Assembly: GCA_014800845.1 (NCBI GenBank)
Contig: JAAVFJ010000053.1
Coordinates: forward strand, 1 to 64,000
From: Bacteroidales bacterium
GTDB lineage: Bacteria > Bacteroidota > Bacteroidia > Bacteroidales > Muribaculaceae
Length of the DNA: 64,000 nt
Reading direction: 5' to 3'
A model generated the notes under the pieces. That model was not told where the DNA came from. It saw only the letters and a program-made list of their open reading frames with translations, and made no database searches. Numbering within the stretch: position 1 is the first letter of the stretch; each line of letters starts with the position of its first letter. Made by a program: the position numbers and the translations under genes. Of the stretch, positions 1-8,257 are shown in pieces.

Positions 1-131
1 ATAATCTTTTTGGCGCTTTTCGCCGAGTCTCATCGGTCACAATGCCCGCATTGCTCCCTCTTCAACTCGCAAAAATCATCCAAAAATATTCTCAAAATCA
101 TTGGCACATAAATTTAAACTGTTTCTAAGAA
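1..131 (-). repeat. Partial palindromic element, core plus one degenerate end
   Basis: On the minus strand this stretch carries the same core as the element at 17545-17744: a GAAGAGGGAGC start, a short stem-loop around GGGC, then ACCGATGA and GAAAAGCGCC. The right end (about 110-129) loosely resembles the family terminal repeat, with AAATTTAAAC followed by TAAG. The left half lies outside the window. It sits just upstream of the glmS promoter. The family assignment rests on comparison within this window. Confidence 0.6.
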
Positions 132-153
132 AACATTATTTAACCGGGGGAGA

Positions 154-186
154 TTGCTGAAAAACCGGGATTTTTTACTAACTTTG
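154..186 (+). promoter_or_regulatory. Probable glmS promoter
   Basis: A TAACTTTG box at 179-186 matches the Bacteroidetes -7 consensus TAnnTTTG, with a TTG at 154-156 as a possible -33 box. The spacer is 22 bases rather than the 20 seen at the other promoters here, so the upstream box is uncertain. It predicts an untranslated leader of about 95 bases before glmS. Confidence 0.4.
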
Positions 187-289
187 CGGGAATATTTTTT
201 GCAATTTATGGGGTTTGTCCCCGTTTGTGGATAATATTTCTGAAATTTAGAATTAAGTAACTTAGTATCAATAAAGATTAAGAATATAT

Positions 290-2134
290 ATGTGTGGAAT
301 AGTAGGTTACATTGGAAATGGTTCCGTATATAATGTACTCATCAATGGTCTTAAACGTCTGGAGTATCGTGGCTACGACAGCGCAGGTATTGCGCTCGTG
401 GACCCGGATGGAGACCTGCGTATCTATAAAGCGAAGGGAAAGGTATCGAATCTTGAAGATTTCTGCTCTGATAAGAATCTGAACGCTGTGGCCGGCATAG
501 CCCACACCCGTTGGGCCACTCACGGCGAGCCTTCTGACCACAATGCGCATCCCCATTTCAGTGAGGATGGCAAGCTCGCTATCGTGCACAACGGCACTAT
601 CGAGAATTATCAGTTGCTGAAAGATGCCCTTTCGCAGCATGGCTGCAAATTCCGTACGGAGACCGACACCGAGGTGTTGGTGCAGCTCATAGAGTATATT
701 CGCACTACCAATAATTGTTCTCTCATAGATGCTGTGCGCGAGGCTCTCAATCAGGTGGTGGGCGCTTACGCTATGGCTGTGGTGGAGAAGGGTAACCCCG
801 ACACCATAATCGCGGCCCGCAAGAGCTCTCCGCTGGTGGTGGGCATAGGTGATGATGAAACGTTCATAGGTTCTGACGGCACTCCCTTCATAGAATATAC
901 CAACAAGGTCGTATATGTGAACGACGATGAAATAGCTGTGATTCGTCGTGGCCAACCGCTGAAGCTTATCTCCCTGAAAGGCTCCGAGGTGAAGGTAGAC
1001 GTTAAGAAACTCGAGCTCTCAATAGCTCAGCTGGAAAAGGGTGGCTATCCCCACTTCATGCTTAAGGAGATTTTCGAGCAGCCCAACACTATGACCGATT
1101 GCATCCGCGGTCGTGTCATAGAGGGTGGACATCGCGTGATTCTCAACGGCGTGATGAATAATAAGGAGAAATTCCTTAATGCCAACCGAATCATAATCGT
1201 GGCGTGCGGCACTTCGTGGCACGCGTCTCTGCTCGGCAAGCAGCTGCTTCAGGACATGTGCGGCATACCGGTAGAGGTGGAATACGCCAGCGAATTCCGC
1301 TACTCAAATCCCGTAATCACCGACCGCGACATAGTGATAGCCGTGAGCCAGAGCGGTGAGACTGCCGATACTCTCGCAGCTATTCAGATAGCCAAGAGCA
1401 AGGGTGCCTTCGTCTATGGCATCAGTAATGTCGTGGGCGCCTCCATCCCCCGCGAGACTCACTCCGGCACTTACATCCACGTAGGCCCCGAGATCGGTGT
1501 GGCTTCCACAAAGGCATTCACCGGCCAGGTGCTCGTGTTCACCATGATGGCTCTGGCGATTGCTCAGCTTAAGGGCTCAATGCCTCAGGCTGAAATTGAT
1601 GCCGTGGCCGGCTGCCTGCTCCGCATCCCTGACCTGGTGAAGGAGACTCTGCGCCTCAATGATGAGATTCAGCGCCTGTCACTCATCTACACTTACGCCC
1701 GCAACTTCCTCTATCTGGGTCGTGGCTACTCCTATCCCACCGCCCTGGAGGGTGCGCTGAAGCTTAAGGAGATCAGCTACATTCACGCCGAGGGTTACCC
1801 GGCAGCCGAGATGAAACATGGCCCCATCGCCCTCATCGACTCCGAGATGCCCACCGTGATTATCGCTCCCAAGGATCACCTTTACGAGAAGATTGTGAGC
1901 AATGTGCAGCAGGTGAAGAGCCGCGGCGGTTCCATCATAGCCATCGTGACCCGCGGTGACTCCGTAATCAAGGAGCTGGCCAACCACGTGCTCGAGGTGC
2001 CCGAGGTGCCCGAGTGTCTGACACCGCTCATCACCAGCATACCGCTGCAGCTGTTGAGCTACTACATAGCAATCAACAAGGGCAAGAATGTGGACATGCC
2101 CCGCAACCTTGCCAAGTCAGTAACAGTAGAGTAA
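290..2134 (+). CDS. glmS: Glutamine--fructose-6-phosphate aminotransferase (isomerizing)
   Basis: Cytoplasmic enzyme that makes glucosamine-6-phosphate from fructose-6-phosphate and glutamine, the first step towards UDP-GlcNAc for peptidoglycan and lipopolysaccharide. The 614 residues match the family length. The N-terminal glutaminase half begins MCGIVGYIG, with Cys2 as the nucleophile once Met1 is removed. Two SIS sugar-isomerase domains fill roughly residues 280-600, with CGTSWHA and SQSGETADT visible in the first. The C-terminus NLAKSVTVE carries the conserved Schiff-base lysine. It is transcribed alone from a leader of about 95 bases and ends at a strong hairpin. I see no glmS ribozyme in the leader. 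Identification is secure. Confidence 0.98.
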   Translation: MCGIVGYIGNGSVYNVLINGLKRLEYRGYDSAGIALVDPDGDLRIYKAKGKVSNLEDFCSDKNLNAVAGIAHTRWATHGEPSDHNAHPHFSEDGKLAIVHNGTIENYQLLKDALSQHGCKFRTETDTEVLVQLIEYIRTTNNCSLIDAVREALNQVVGAYAMAVVEKGNPDTIIAARKSSPLVVGIGDDETFIGSDGTPFIEYTNKVVYVNDDEIAVIRRGQPLKLISLKGSEVKVDVKKLELSIAQLEKGGYPHFMLKEIFEQPNTMTDCIRGRVIEGGHRVILNGVMNNKEKFLNANRIIIVACGTSWHASLLGKQLLQDMCGIPVEVEYASEFRYSNPVITDRDIVIAVSQSGETADTLAAIQIAKSKGAFVYGISNVVGASIPRETHSGTYIHVGPEIGVASTKAFTGQVLVFTMMALAIAQLKGSMPQAEIDAVAGCLLRIPDLVKETLRLNDEIQRLSLIYTYARNFLYLGRGYSYPTALEGALKLKEISYIHAEGYPAAEMKHGPIALIDSEMPTVIIAPKDHLYEKIVSNVQQVKSRGGSIIAIVTRGDSVIKELANHVLEVPEVPECLTPLITSIPLQLLSYYIAINKGKNVDMPRNLAKSVTVE

Positions 2135-2154
2135 ACACTTTTCATTAATACCGT

Positions 2155-2195
2155 CGACCCCGGTAAGTCGTGATGACTTGCCGGGGTCGGTTTTA
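2155..2195. terminator. Bidirectional hairpin terminator between glmS and rubredoxin
   Basis: A perfect or near-perfect 15-bp stem (CGACCCCGGTAAGTC with its complement, loop GTGAT) is followed on the plus strand by GGTTTTAAT. It lies between the convergent glmS and rubredoxin genes and can serve both, although the minus-strand side lacks a good T-run. Confidence 0.75.
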
Positions 2196-2214
2196 ATATT
2201 CAGTTTGTAAATGT

Positions 2215-2391
2215 TTATGCCGGGCTTTCGTCGGGGAGTTCATCGAAATCCTCCTTGCCTACGCCACAAACGGGGCACACCCAACCTTCGGGGATGTCTT
2301 CAAATGCGGTTCCGGGAGCAATTCCACCCTGAGGGTCACCTTCAGCGGGATCATAAACCCAGTCACAAACTCTGCAAATGTACTTTTTCAT
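2215..2391 (-). CDS. Rubredoxin
   Basis: Small iron-sulphur-free redox protein of 58 residues that carries one electron on an iron held by four cysteines. It starts [18 protein letters not shown], and the two CxxC pairs are CRVC (residues 6-9) and CPVC (residues 39-42), spaced exactly as in classical rubredoxins. The Tyr, Trp and Phe core residues are present. In anaerobes such proteins feed electrons to rubrerythrin or other oxygen- and peroxide-detoxifying enzymes. A rubrerythrin with its own rubredoxin domain lies 4.6 kb away. The gene is monocistronic, with about 75 bases separating it from ettA upstream. A 21-base palindrome in that gap (2425-2445) may be a weak terminator for ettA. No convincing promoter was found. 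Confidence 0.95.
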   Translation of the reverse strand: MKKYICRVCDWVYDPAEGDPQGGIAPGTAFEDIPEGWVCPVCGVGKEDFDELPDESPA

Positions 2392-2466
2392 AATCAGTAG
2401 TGTTTTATAGTTTATAAATCAAGATGTTTATCTACCATATAAACACCACCAATCCCGAATTGTTCA

Positions 2467-4149
<1,683 letters not shown>

Positions 4150-4164
4150 AGGGTTGCTTGTAGG

Positions 4165-4737
4165 TTAGCGGCGGTTTACGGCAGCCTTGGTGCGATAGTC
4201 GCAGGCTACTTTGCCCTTTGCTATGTTAGTGAGTTTGCTTTTGATGAATTGTTTGCGGATAGGGGAGATGCGGTCGGTGTAGACCTTGCCGATGAGGTGG
4301 TCGCACTCATGCTGGATTATGCGTGCCAGAAATCCGGAGAAGTCGGCCTCGTGAGGCTGGAAGTTCTCGTCGAGCCAGGTCATGTGGATTTTGTCGGGAC
4401 GCTTAACGGTCTCTGAGAGTCCGGGCACTGAGAGGCAACCCTCCTCGAAAGCTACGAGTTCGGCATCGTCGGCCTCCGTTATTTCGGGGTTGATGAGGCA
4501 CATCTTGGCGTCGGCACATTCGGGGAAACGCTCGGCCATGGGTGAGCCGTCGATCACTACGAGCTGAATGGATTTGCCAATCTGGGGTGCAGCCAGCCCG
4601 ACACCGTCGGAGTTGTACATGGTCTCCCACATGTCGGCTATAAGTTTCTGAGTCTCTTCGTTGTTGTCGGTGGCCTCAAGCGGCTCGGCAATCTTGCGGA
4701 GCACGGGGTGGCCGTAAAGGTATATCGGTAGTAACAT
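4165..4737 (-). CDS. def: Peptide deformylase
   Basis: Removes the formyl group from the N-terminal methionine of nascent proteins. It is an iron or zinc metalloenzyme of 190 residues. All three family motifs are intact: GVGLAAPQIG (45-54), EGCLSVPG (99-106, metal ligand Cys101) and QHECDHL (142-148, ligands His143 and His147, catalytic Glu144). The longer C-terminal tail after HLIGKVYTDR is usual in Bacteroidetes. It lies between ruvX (34 bases upstream) and ettA (15 bases downstream) on one transcript, a grouping of translation and housekeeping functions. The gap to ruvX is made almost entirely of a G-rich tract on the plus strand. Confidence 0.97.
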   Translation of the reverse strand: MLLPIYLYGHPVLRKIAEPLEATDNNEETQKLIADMWETMYNSDGVGLAAPQIGKSIQLVVIDGSPMAERFPECADAKMCLINPEITEADDAELVAFEEGCLSVPGLSETVKRPDKIHMTWLDENFQPHEADFSGFLARIIQHECDHLIGKVYTDRISPIRKQFIKSKLTNIAKGKVACDYRTKAAVNRR

Positions 4738-4739
4738 AT

Positions 4740-4774
4740 GGGGTTACGGGTTAGGGGTTAGGGGTTGCGGGTTA
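4740..4774 (+). repeat. Telomere-like G-rich tract between ruvX and def
   Basis: Six G-runs of three or four separated by TTA, TTAC or TTGC make units of GGGGTTA and GGGTTAC. The tract fills the whole space between the ruvX stop codon and the def start. The plus strand is the template strand for this operon, so the messenger carries the C-rich form. A G-quadruplex on the template DNA is possible. Confidence 0.7.
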
Positions 4775-5185
4775 CGAGCGAGATTCCAGGTATCCGGTGA
4801 GGATTAGCACTGCAGCTGTCTTGTCGGCCAGGCCTTTGTCCCGGCGTCTGTGCTTGGGGAGGCCGGCGGCTATCATTTCCCGGTGGGCTATGGTGGAGGT
4901 GAAGCGTTCGTCGTGCATCACCACCTTCATCTCCGGCATCTCCTTGTGCAGGCGTCCGAGAAAGGGGGTGATGTAGCGCATCGATTCACTGGGCTGCCCA
5001 TTGAGCTGAGTGGGTTTGCCCATCACTATCAGGTCCACGTTCTCCCGGCTGCAATAGTCCTTAAGGAAATCCATGAGCTGATGAGTAGGCACAGTGGGAA
5101 GCCCGTTGGCCGCGATGCCCAGCGGGTCGGTGACAGCAATGCCGCAGCGCTTGCGTCCGTAGTCGATACAGAGAATTCTGCCCAT
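4772..5185 (-). CDS. ruvX: Holliday junction resolvase-like protein RuvX/YqgF
   Basis: RNase H-fold nuclease of the YqgF family, implicated in pre-16S rRNA processing and proposed as a Holliday junction resolvase. The protein is 137 residues long. It opens MGRILCIDYGRKRCGIAVTD with the first catalytic Asp at residue 8. VDLIVMGKP and DERFTSTIAH supply the middle acidic positions, and DKTAAVLIL the last. The ATG at 5185 is chosen over the one 21 bases upstream because a perfect promoter (5195-5226) lies directly in front and would overlap the longer form. It is the first gene of the ruvX-def-ettA operon. Confidence 0.9.
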   Translation of the reverse strand: MGRILCIDYGRKRCGIAVTDPLGIAANGLPTVPTHQLMDFLKDYCSRENVDLIVMGKPTQLNGQPSESMRYITPFLGRLHKEMPEMKVVMHDERFTSTIAHREMIAAGLPKHRRRDKGLADKTAAVLILTGYLESRS

Positions 5186-5194
5186 AATTTCCCA

Positions 5195-5226
5195 CAAAGT
5201 TAGCAAAACTTTCGTTGCAAACCAAA
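5195..5226 (-). promoter_or_regulatory. ruvX operon promoter
   Basis: Read on the minus strand: TTTG, exactly 20 bases, TAACTTTG. Both boxes match the Bacteroidetes consensus. The -7 box ends about nine bases from the ruvX ATG, which means a very short leader and supports the chosen start. Confidence 0.75.
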
Positions 5227-5309
5227 AATAGGCTTAAGAGCATCGCCGAGAGAGGCCGCTTCATAAATAAAGGGCCTCTCAGACGTTGCGCATAAAATCG
5301 TTAGCAGTG

Positions 5310-5423
5310 TTATTTGATTTTTTCGCTGTTCGATTTTGTTTGCTTCTTTGCCTTGATTTCAAAATAAATAAGGCTGCTTATAGCTATTGTGCAAAGCAAA
5401 GCCATCATCAGAATTGCTCCCAT
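5310..5423 (-). CDS. Small single-pass membrane protein, 37 residues
   Basis: Unrecognised small protein. It begins MGAILMMALLCTIAISSLIY, one clear membrane helix (about residues 3-21), followed by a charged basic tail rich in Lys (EIKAKKQTKSNSEKIK). The ATG lies 17 bases after the stop codon of the riboswitch-controlled surface protein and reads the same way, so it is likely on the same transcript. An A-rich AAGAAATT precedes the start, as is common in Bacteroidetes. The topology suggests the helix anchors a cytoplasmic positively charged tail. Such proteins often act as small subunits or regulators of membrane complexes, but no function can be assigned. It could still be a chance frame, although the helix-plus-lysine layout argues against that. 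Confidence 0.6.
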   Translation of the reverse strand: MGAILMMALLCTIAISSLIYFEIKAKKQTKSNSEKIK

Positions 5424-5440
5424 AATTTCTTACTTTATTA

Positions 5441-6586
5441 TTAGAGGCGGATGCGCAGGGTTCGGGCGTCGGGGAGGGGGAGGAGGTAGAGGCCGGGGGC
5501 AAGTTGCTTCAGGGAGATTGCCGTGGCTCCGGACGGGAGGTGAATGTCGGCTACCTTTATGCCGCGGGTGTCGTAGAGAGGCAGCGTTATGCCGTCGGCG
5601 GGGTTCACGGAGTGGAGTATGTCGCCGGTAGCGTAGACCTGCCATGTGGGTATCTCGGCTGCCGACACGCCGGCCACCTCGGGGTGCAGGTCCTCGGCAC
5701 CACACACCTCGGTGCTGGTCTCGCCCAGACTCCCTGCCTGCTGGTGGCTGCCGGTCACTACCTTCACGAAATCTATGCCCGGGAGGTGCGCGGGATTACC
5801 CTCGGCATCCACTGCCCAATCTATCTTGAAGCCCGGGTCCTGGCTGTTGGGGCAGTTGTCGGCGTAGCCGTAGGGGAACATCTTCAGCACGAAATAGGAG
5901 CCGTTGCCGCTTACGTCCATAGCGTTGTCCGGCAGACGCACGCCGGTGAATGTCAGCTCCTCGGAGTCGAGCCATTCCGGCCAGTAGCTCTGCAGATGAT
6001 AGTCGTTGGCGGCCAGATAGCCCGCGGTGCCGTCAGAGGCTGTGAAGGGTAGATAGGTTGTGTCGATCAGATGCTTGTCAGAGGGGTCCGGCGTGGGCTT
6101 GTGGTTGGGGTCCGGTCTGCGGTAAGTCACACTGAAGCCGTGGATTGCGCGGTCAGCCTCTGAGCCTAAAAGCTCATACCATTCATCGTCGGGGAGGCCG
6201 TTGCCGTTAGTGTCGGCGGCTACCCAGACAACGCCCGGTTCGCAGCTGCCCCCTTGGGCGCTTTTGTCGCTGATTATGGCGTTGCCATAGATTTTGAAGT
6301 CATACTCGCCGGCCACATTAGCCACCGTGTGGTCAAAGCCAAACACAACAAATCCGCCGAAAGCACCGAGCGACACGGCGCCCGGCATGCGGTCGAAAGC
6401 CAGCGCTTCCTGGGCCTTGGCAAGCATGGAATTGTAGTCATCGCCCGGTTCATATTCCGGAATCACGTTGACGAACTGGCCGGGAGCGGGACGAAAGTCA
6501 TAGACCTTATTGATATAAGGGCTGACGGCGAAAGCAGCCACCGGAGCGGCTAAAGAAAGCAGGGAAAGAAGTGCGCGATTCTTCAT
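5441..6586 (-). CDS. Cobalamin-riboswitch-controlled secreted surface protein
   Basis: Exported protein of 381 residues. The start MKNRALLSLLSLAAPVAAFA is a standard Sec signal peptide, probably cut after AFA. A longer reading frame exists upstream but adds no signal. The mature part begins with a PAPGQFVNVIPEYEPGDD stretch of a type I recall from surface proteins at Bacteroides B12-uptake loci. It also has NGNGLPDDEWYELLGSE, a calcium-loop-like acidic segment. The last 65 residues (LYDTRGIKVADIHL to LAPGLYLLPL) resemble a type IX secretion C-terminal sorting domain. A cobalamin riboswitch lies in its leader, so it probably binds or captures cobalamin or a related corrinoid at the cell surface. 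The exact role is inference. Confidence 0.75.
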   Translation of the reverse strand: MKNRALLSLLSLAAPVAAFAVSPYINKVYDFRPAPGQFVNVIPEYEPGDDYNSMLAKAQEALAFDRMPGAVSLGAFGGFVVFGFDHTVANVAGEYDFKIYGNAIISDKSAQGGSCEPGVVWVAADTNGNGLPDDEWYELLGSEADRAIHGFSVTYRRPDPNHKPTPDPSDKHLIDTTYLPFTASDGTAGYLAANDYHLQSYWPEWLDSEELTFTGVRLPDNAMDVSGNGSYFVLKMFPYGYADNCPNSQDPGFKIDWAVDAEGNPAHLPGIDFVKVVTGSHQQAGSLGETSTEVCGAEDLHPEVAGVSAAEIPTWQVYATGDILHSVNPADGITLPLYDTRGIKVADIHLPSGATAISLKQLAPGLYLLPLPDARTLRIRL

Positions 6587-6696
6587 GCAATTAAAAAGTG
6601 GTTTAACTGCGGGCGCGTGAAATGAGGGCAAAGATGGCCGGTGAGGGGGCCGGAGCCTACATTCCAACCTAAGTCCGCGTAGGTTTAAGGAATATA

Positions 6697-6866
6697 ATGG
6701 CCCGGGCAGGTGTTCCGGCTCAAAGCATCGTCAGCACCCCTTCCCAAGCCTGCGGGCTCAGTGGCAACGGTCTGATTATGCCTGCATTGCGAGCAGGCTG
6801 CGCTTCTTACGGCAGCGGGTCTGCCGGGGCTTTTCACCCCGTTCTCTTGACCCGGGTCAAAGATTG
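6697..6866 (-). promoter_or_regulatory. Cobalamin (AdoCbl) riboswitch
   Basis: On the minus strand the leader contains, in order, GGGGTGAAAAGCCCCGG, a CCGCTGCCGTAA segment, GCCACTG (plus coordinates 6759-6765), GGGAAGG, and a B12 box GAGCCGGAACACCTGCC (6705-6721). These are the conserved landmarks of the cobalamin riboswitch in the right order and spacing. It sits between a consensus promoter and the start of the surface protein at 6586, about 110 bases before the ATG. Repression of that gene by cobalamin is expected from the family. Confidence 0.92.
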
Positions 6867-6872
6867 TCGGTG

Positions 6873-6903
6873 CAAAATTAAAAATTTTTTCAATTCAGGG
6901 CAA
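6873..6903 (-). promoter_or_regulatory. Promoter of the riboswitch transcript
   Basis: Minus strand: TTG at 6901-6903, exactly 20 bases, TAATTTTG at 6873-6880. Transcription would start around 6866, directly at the 5' side of the riboswitch, so the promoter and the RNA element support each other. Confidence 0.75.
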
Positions 6904-7008
6904 CATTTTTGATGCCTATGTTGTTTAACATGTAGTTGGAAGCATTGCGCCCTGCTGTGTCTCCGGCCCCAAACCCAAAATAACAATTAAAAAACAGAAA
7001 TAACGATT

Positions 7009-7566
7009 ATGGCAAAAGAATGGATCTGCACCGTATGTGGCTACGTAGCTACCGGTGATGAAGCTCCCGAGAAGTGCCCCCAGTGTGGCGCTCCCCGTTC
7101 AAAATTTAACGAACTCGATCAGAAGGCACTCCTTCAGTTTGTGACTGAGCACCAGCTCGGCGTAGCAAAGGAAGGCGCTGACGAAGAGATGATAAAGGAC
7201 CTCAACAACCACTTCATGGGCGAATGTACTGAAGTAGGCATGTATCTCGCTATGAGCCGTCAGGCTGACCGCGAGGGCTATCCCGAAGTGGCTGACGCTT
7301 TCAAGCGCTACGCTTGGGAGGAGGCTGAACACGCTGCCAAGTTCGCTGAACTCCTCGGCGACATGGTGTGGGACACCCGCACTAACCTTGAGAAGCGTAT
7401 GCAGGCTGAGGCCGGCGCCAACGCTGACAAGATGCGTATCGCCGCTAACGCTAAGAAGATGAACCTCGATGCTATCCACGACACTGTTCACGAGATGGCT
7501 AAGGACGAGGCTCGTCACGGCCAGGGCTTCTATGGCCTCTGGAAGCGTTTCTTCGAGGGCAAGTAA
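7009..7566 (+). CDS. Reverse-type rubrerythrin (N-terminal rubredoxin domain)
   Basis: Non-haem di-iron peroxidase that reduces hydrogen peroxide in anaerobes. Its 185 residues carry the domains in the reverse of the classical order: a rubredoxin-like iron site first (Cys7, Cys10, Cys23, Cys26), then a four-helix ferritin-like domain. Likely di-iron ligands are in GECTEVG (71-77), EEAEH (104-108) and [10 protein letters not shown] (161-170). It is a single gene ending at a hairpin terminator. The coding sequence uses a narrow set of codons (GCT, AAG, CTC), suggesting strong expression. It may take electrons from the free rubredoxin encoded at 2215-2391. The leader before the start is A-rich (AATAACAATTAAAAAACAG). 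Confidence 0.95.
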   Translation: MAKEWICTVCGYVATGDEAPEKCPQCGAPRSKFNELDQKALLQFVTEHQLGVAKEGADEEMIKDLNNHFMGECTEVGMYLAMSRQADREGYPEVADAFKRYAWEEAEHAAKFAELLGDMVWDTRTNLEKRMQAEAGANADKMRIAANAKKMNLDAIHDTVHEMAKDEARHGQGFYGLWKRFFEGK

Positions 7567-7672
7567 TCAGCTCTCACCTCTGCCGTCCGCCTCAGCGGGC
7601 GTTATGAACACACACAAATATGGAATTAGCATCTGATGATGAAATTCATATATTACTGGATTTAGTGGTAAG

Positions 7673-7724
7673 AACCGCCGCATCGTGAGGATGAGGCGGT
7701 TCTTTTTTTTCTTTGTGCAAACAT
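7673..7724 (+). terminator. Intrinsic terminator, first copy of a 51-52-base direct repeat
   Basis: AACCGCC, a loop and GGCGGTT are followed by eight T. The whole segment, including the trailing CTTTGTGCAAACAT, recurs almost unchanged at 8178-8228; only the T-run differs, by one base. It terminates the rubrerythrin transcript. Confidence 0.8.
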
Positions 7725-7851
7725 GAGAATAATTCTGCAGAGTGGACCATCTTTAACAGCCAGTAAATATATTTGCTGAGCGAAAACATGGTGACTTCAG
7801 CCGCTATCTGTTGGAGGCTGAAAAAATTATGAGTATTTATGGGTCAAACAC

Positions 7852-7882
7852 TTGTGTAATTTGTTATAAATCTGTACCTTTG
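7852..7882 (+). promoter_or_regulatory. Promoter of the 52-residue gene
   Basis: TTG at 7852-7854, exactly 20 bases, TACCTTTG at 7875-7882. The predicted leader is about 22 bases and AT-rich. Confidence 0.7.
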
Positions 7883-7911
7883 TAAAGTATTAAATAAATA
7901 AATTCCCGATT

Positions 7912-8070
7912 ATGGCACGACCGATTAAAGAAACCCCCGAACTCCGAGGTCCGGATGCAGTAAGATTTGAGACCCTTATCGCTACCCCGCAACCTGTGTC
8001 AAAAGAGGAGAAGGAGCGTGCTCGCAAGGCTTATGAAGTAATGAAATCAATAAGCAATTTCCAGTGGTGA
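7912..8070 (+). CDS. Small MARPIKETP-type protein, 52 residues, possible orphan antitoxin
   Basis: Begins MARPIKETPELRGPDAVRFE, then a charged helix PVSKEEKERARKAYEVMKSI and ends NFQW. It has its own consensus promoter and is followed by a terminator, so it is a complete small transcription unit. From memory, short Bacteroidales proteins starting MARPIK(E/D)TP with a C-terminal K/E-rich helix often sit before a GNAT or similar gene, like antitoxins. Here no partner follows; only an 18-codon frame (MSLFTGDARKSVVPMSVR, from 8114) remains before the terminator. The antitoxin idea is inference. That the gene is real is supported by the promoter and terminator. Confidence 0.75.
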   Translation: MARPIKETPELRGPDAVRFETLIATPQPVSKEEKERARKAYEVMKSISNFQW

Positions 8071-8177
8071 AAATTGATTTCAGAAGTATGCTTTTTCAAA
8101 TGTAAGCGTCTTTGATGTCGCTTTTCACAGGAGATGCTCGGAAGTCTGTCGTACCGATGTCTGTGAGATAAACATAT

Positions 8178-8228
8178 AACCGCCGCATCGTGAGGATGAG
8201 GCGGTTCTTTTTTTCTTTGTGCAAACAT
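8178..8228 (+). terminator. Intrinsic terminator, second copy of the direct repeat
   Basis: Same hairpin and tail as 7673-7724, with a T-run of seven. The two copies bracket the 52-residue gene, 454 bases apart, which suggests tandem duplication of a promoter-gene-terminator cassette followed by decay of one copy, or capture of the gene between repeats. Confidence 0.8.
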
Positions 8229-8257
8229 TCGGGCCCTCGGTCGTGTTTCATAGATGT

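Larger units (their letters stand above)
7567..7911 (+). other. Non-coding stretch between rubrerythrin and the 52-residue gene
   Basis: About 345 bases. It holds a tiny open frame from 7620 (MELASDDEIHILLDLVVRTA, ending inside the terminator), the first copy of the duplicated terminator (7673-7724), a featureless AT-rich section, and the promoter of the next gene. The tiny frame may be a gene remnant. Nothing else was recognised. Confidence 0.5.

Noticed and set aside
190-289. glmS ribozyme or riboswitch in the glmS leader
   Set aside because: The leader is short and AT-rich and lacks the conserved ribozyme core; this class is not expected in Bacteroidetes.
2211-2393. 60-codon plus-strand frame at the rubredoxin locus
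   Set aside because: The minus strand encodes a full rubredoxin with both CxxC pairs.
7673-8228. Composite transposon bounded by the 51-52-base direct repeats
   Set aside because: The repeats are plain terminators and there is no recombinase; duplication of a cassette explains them more simply.
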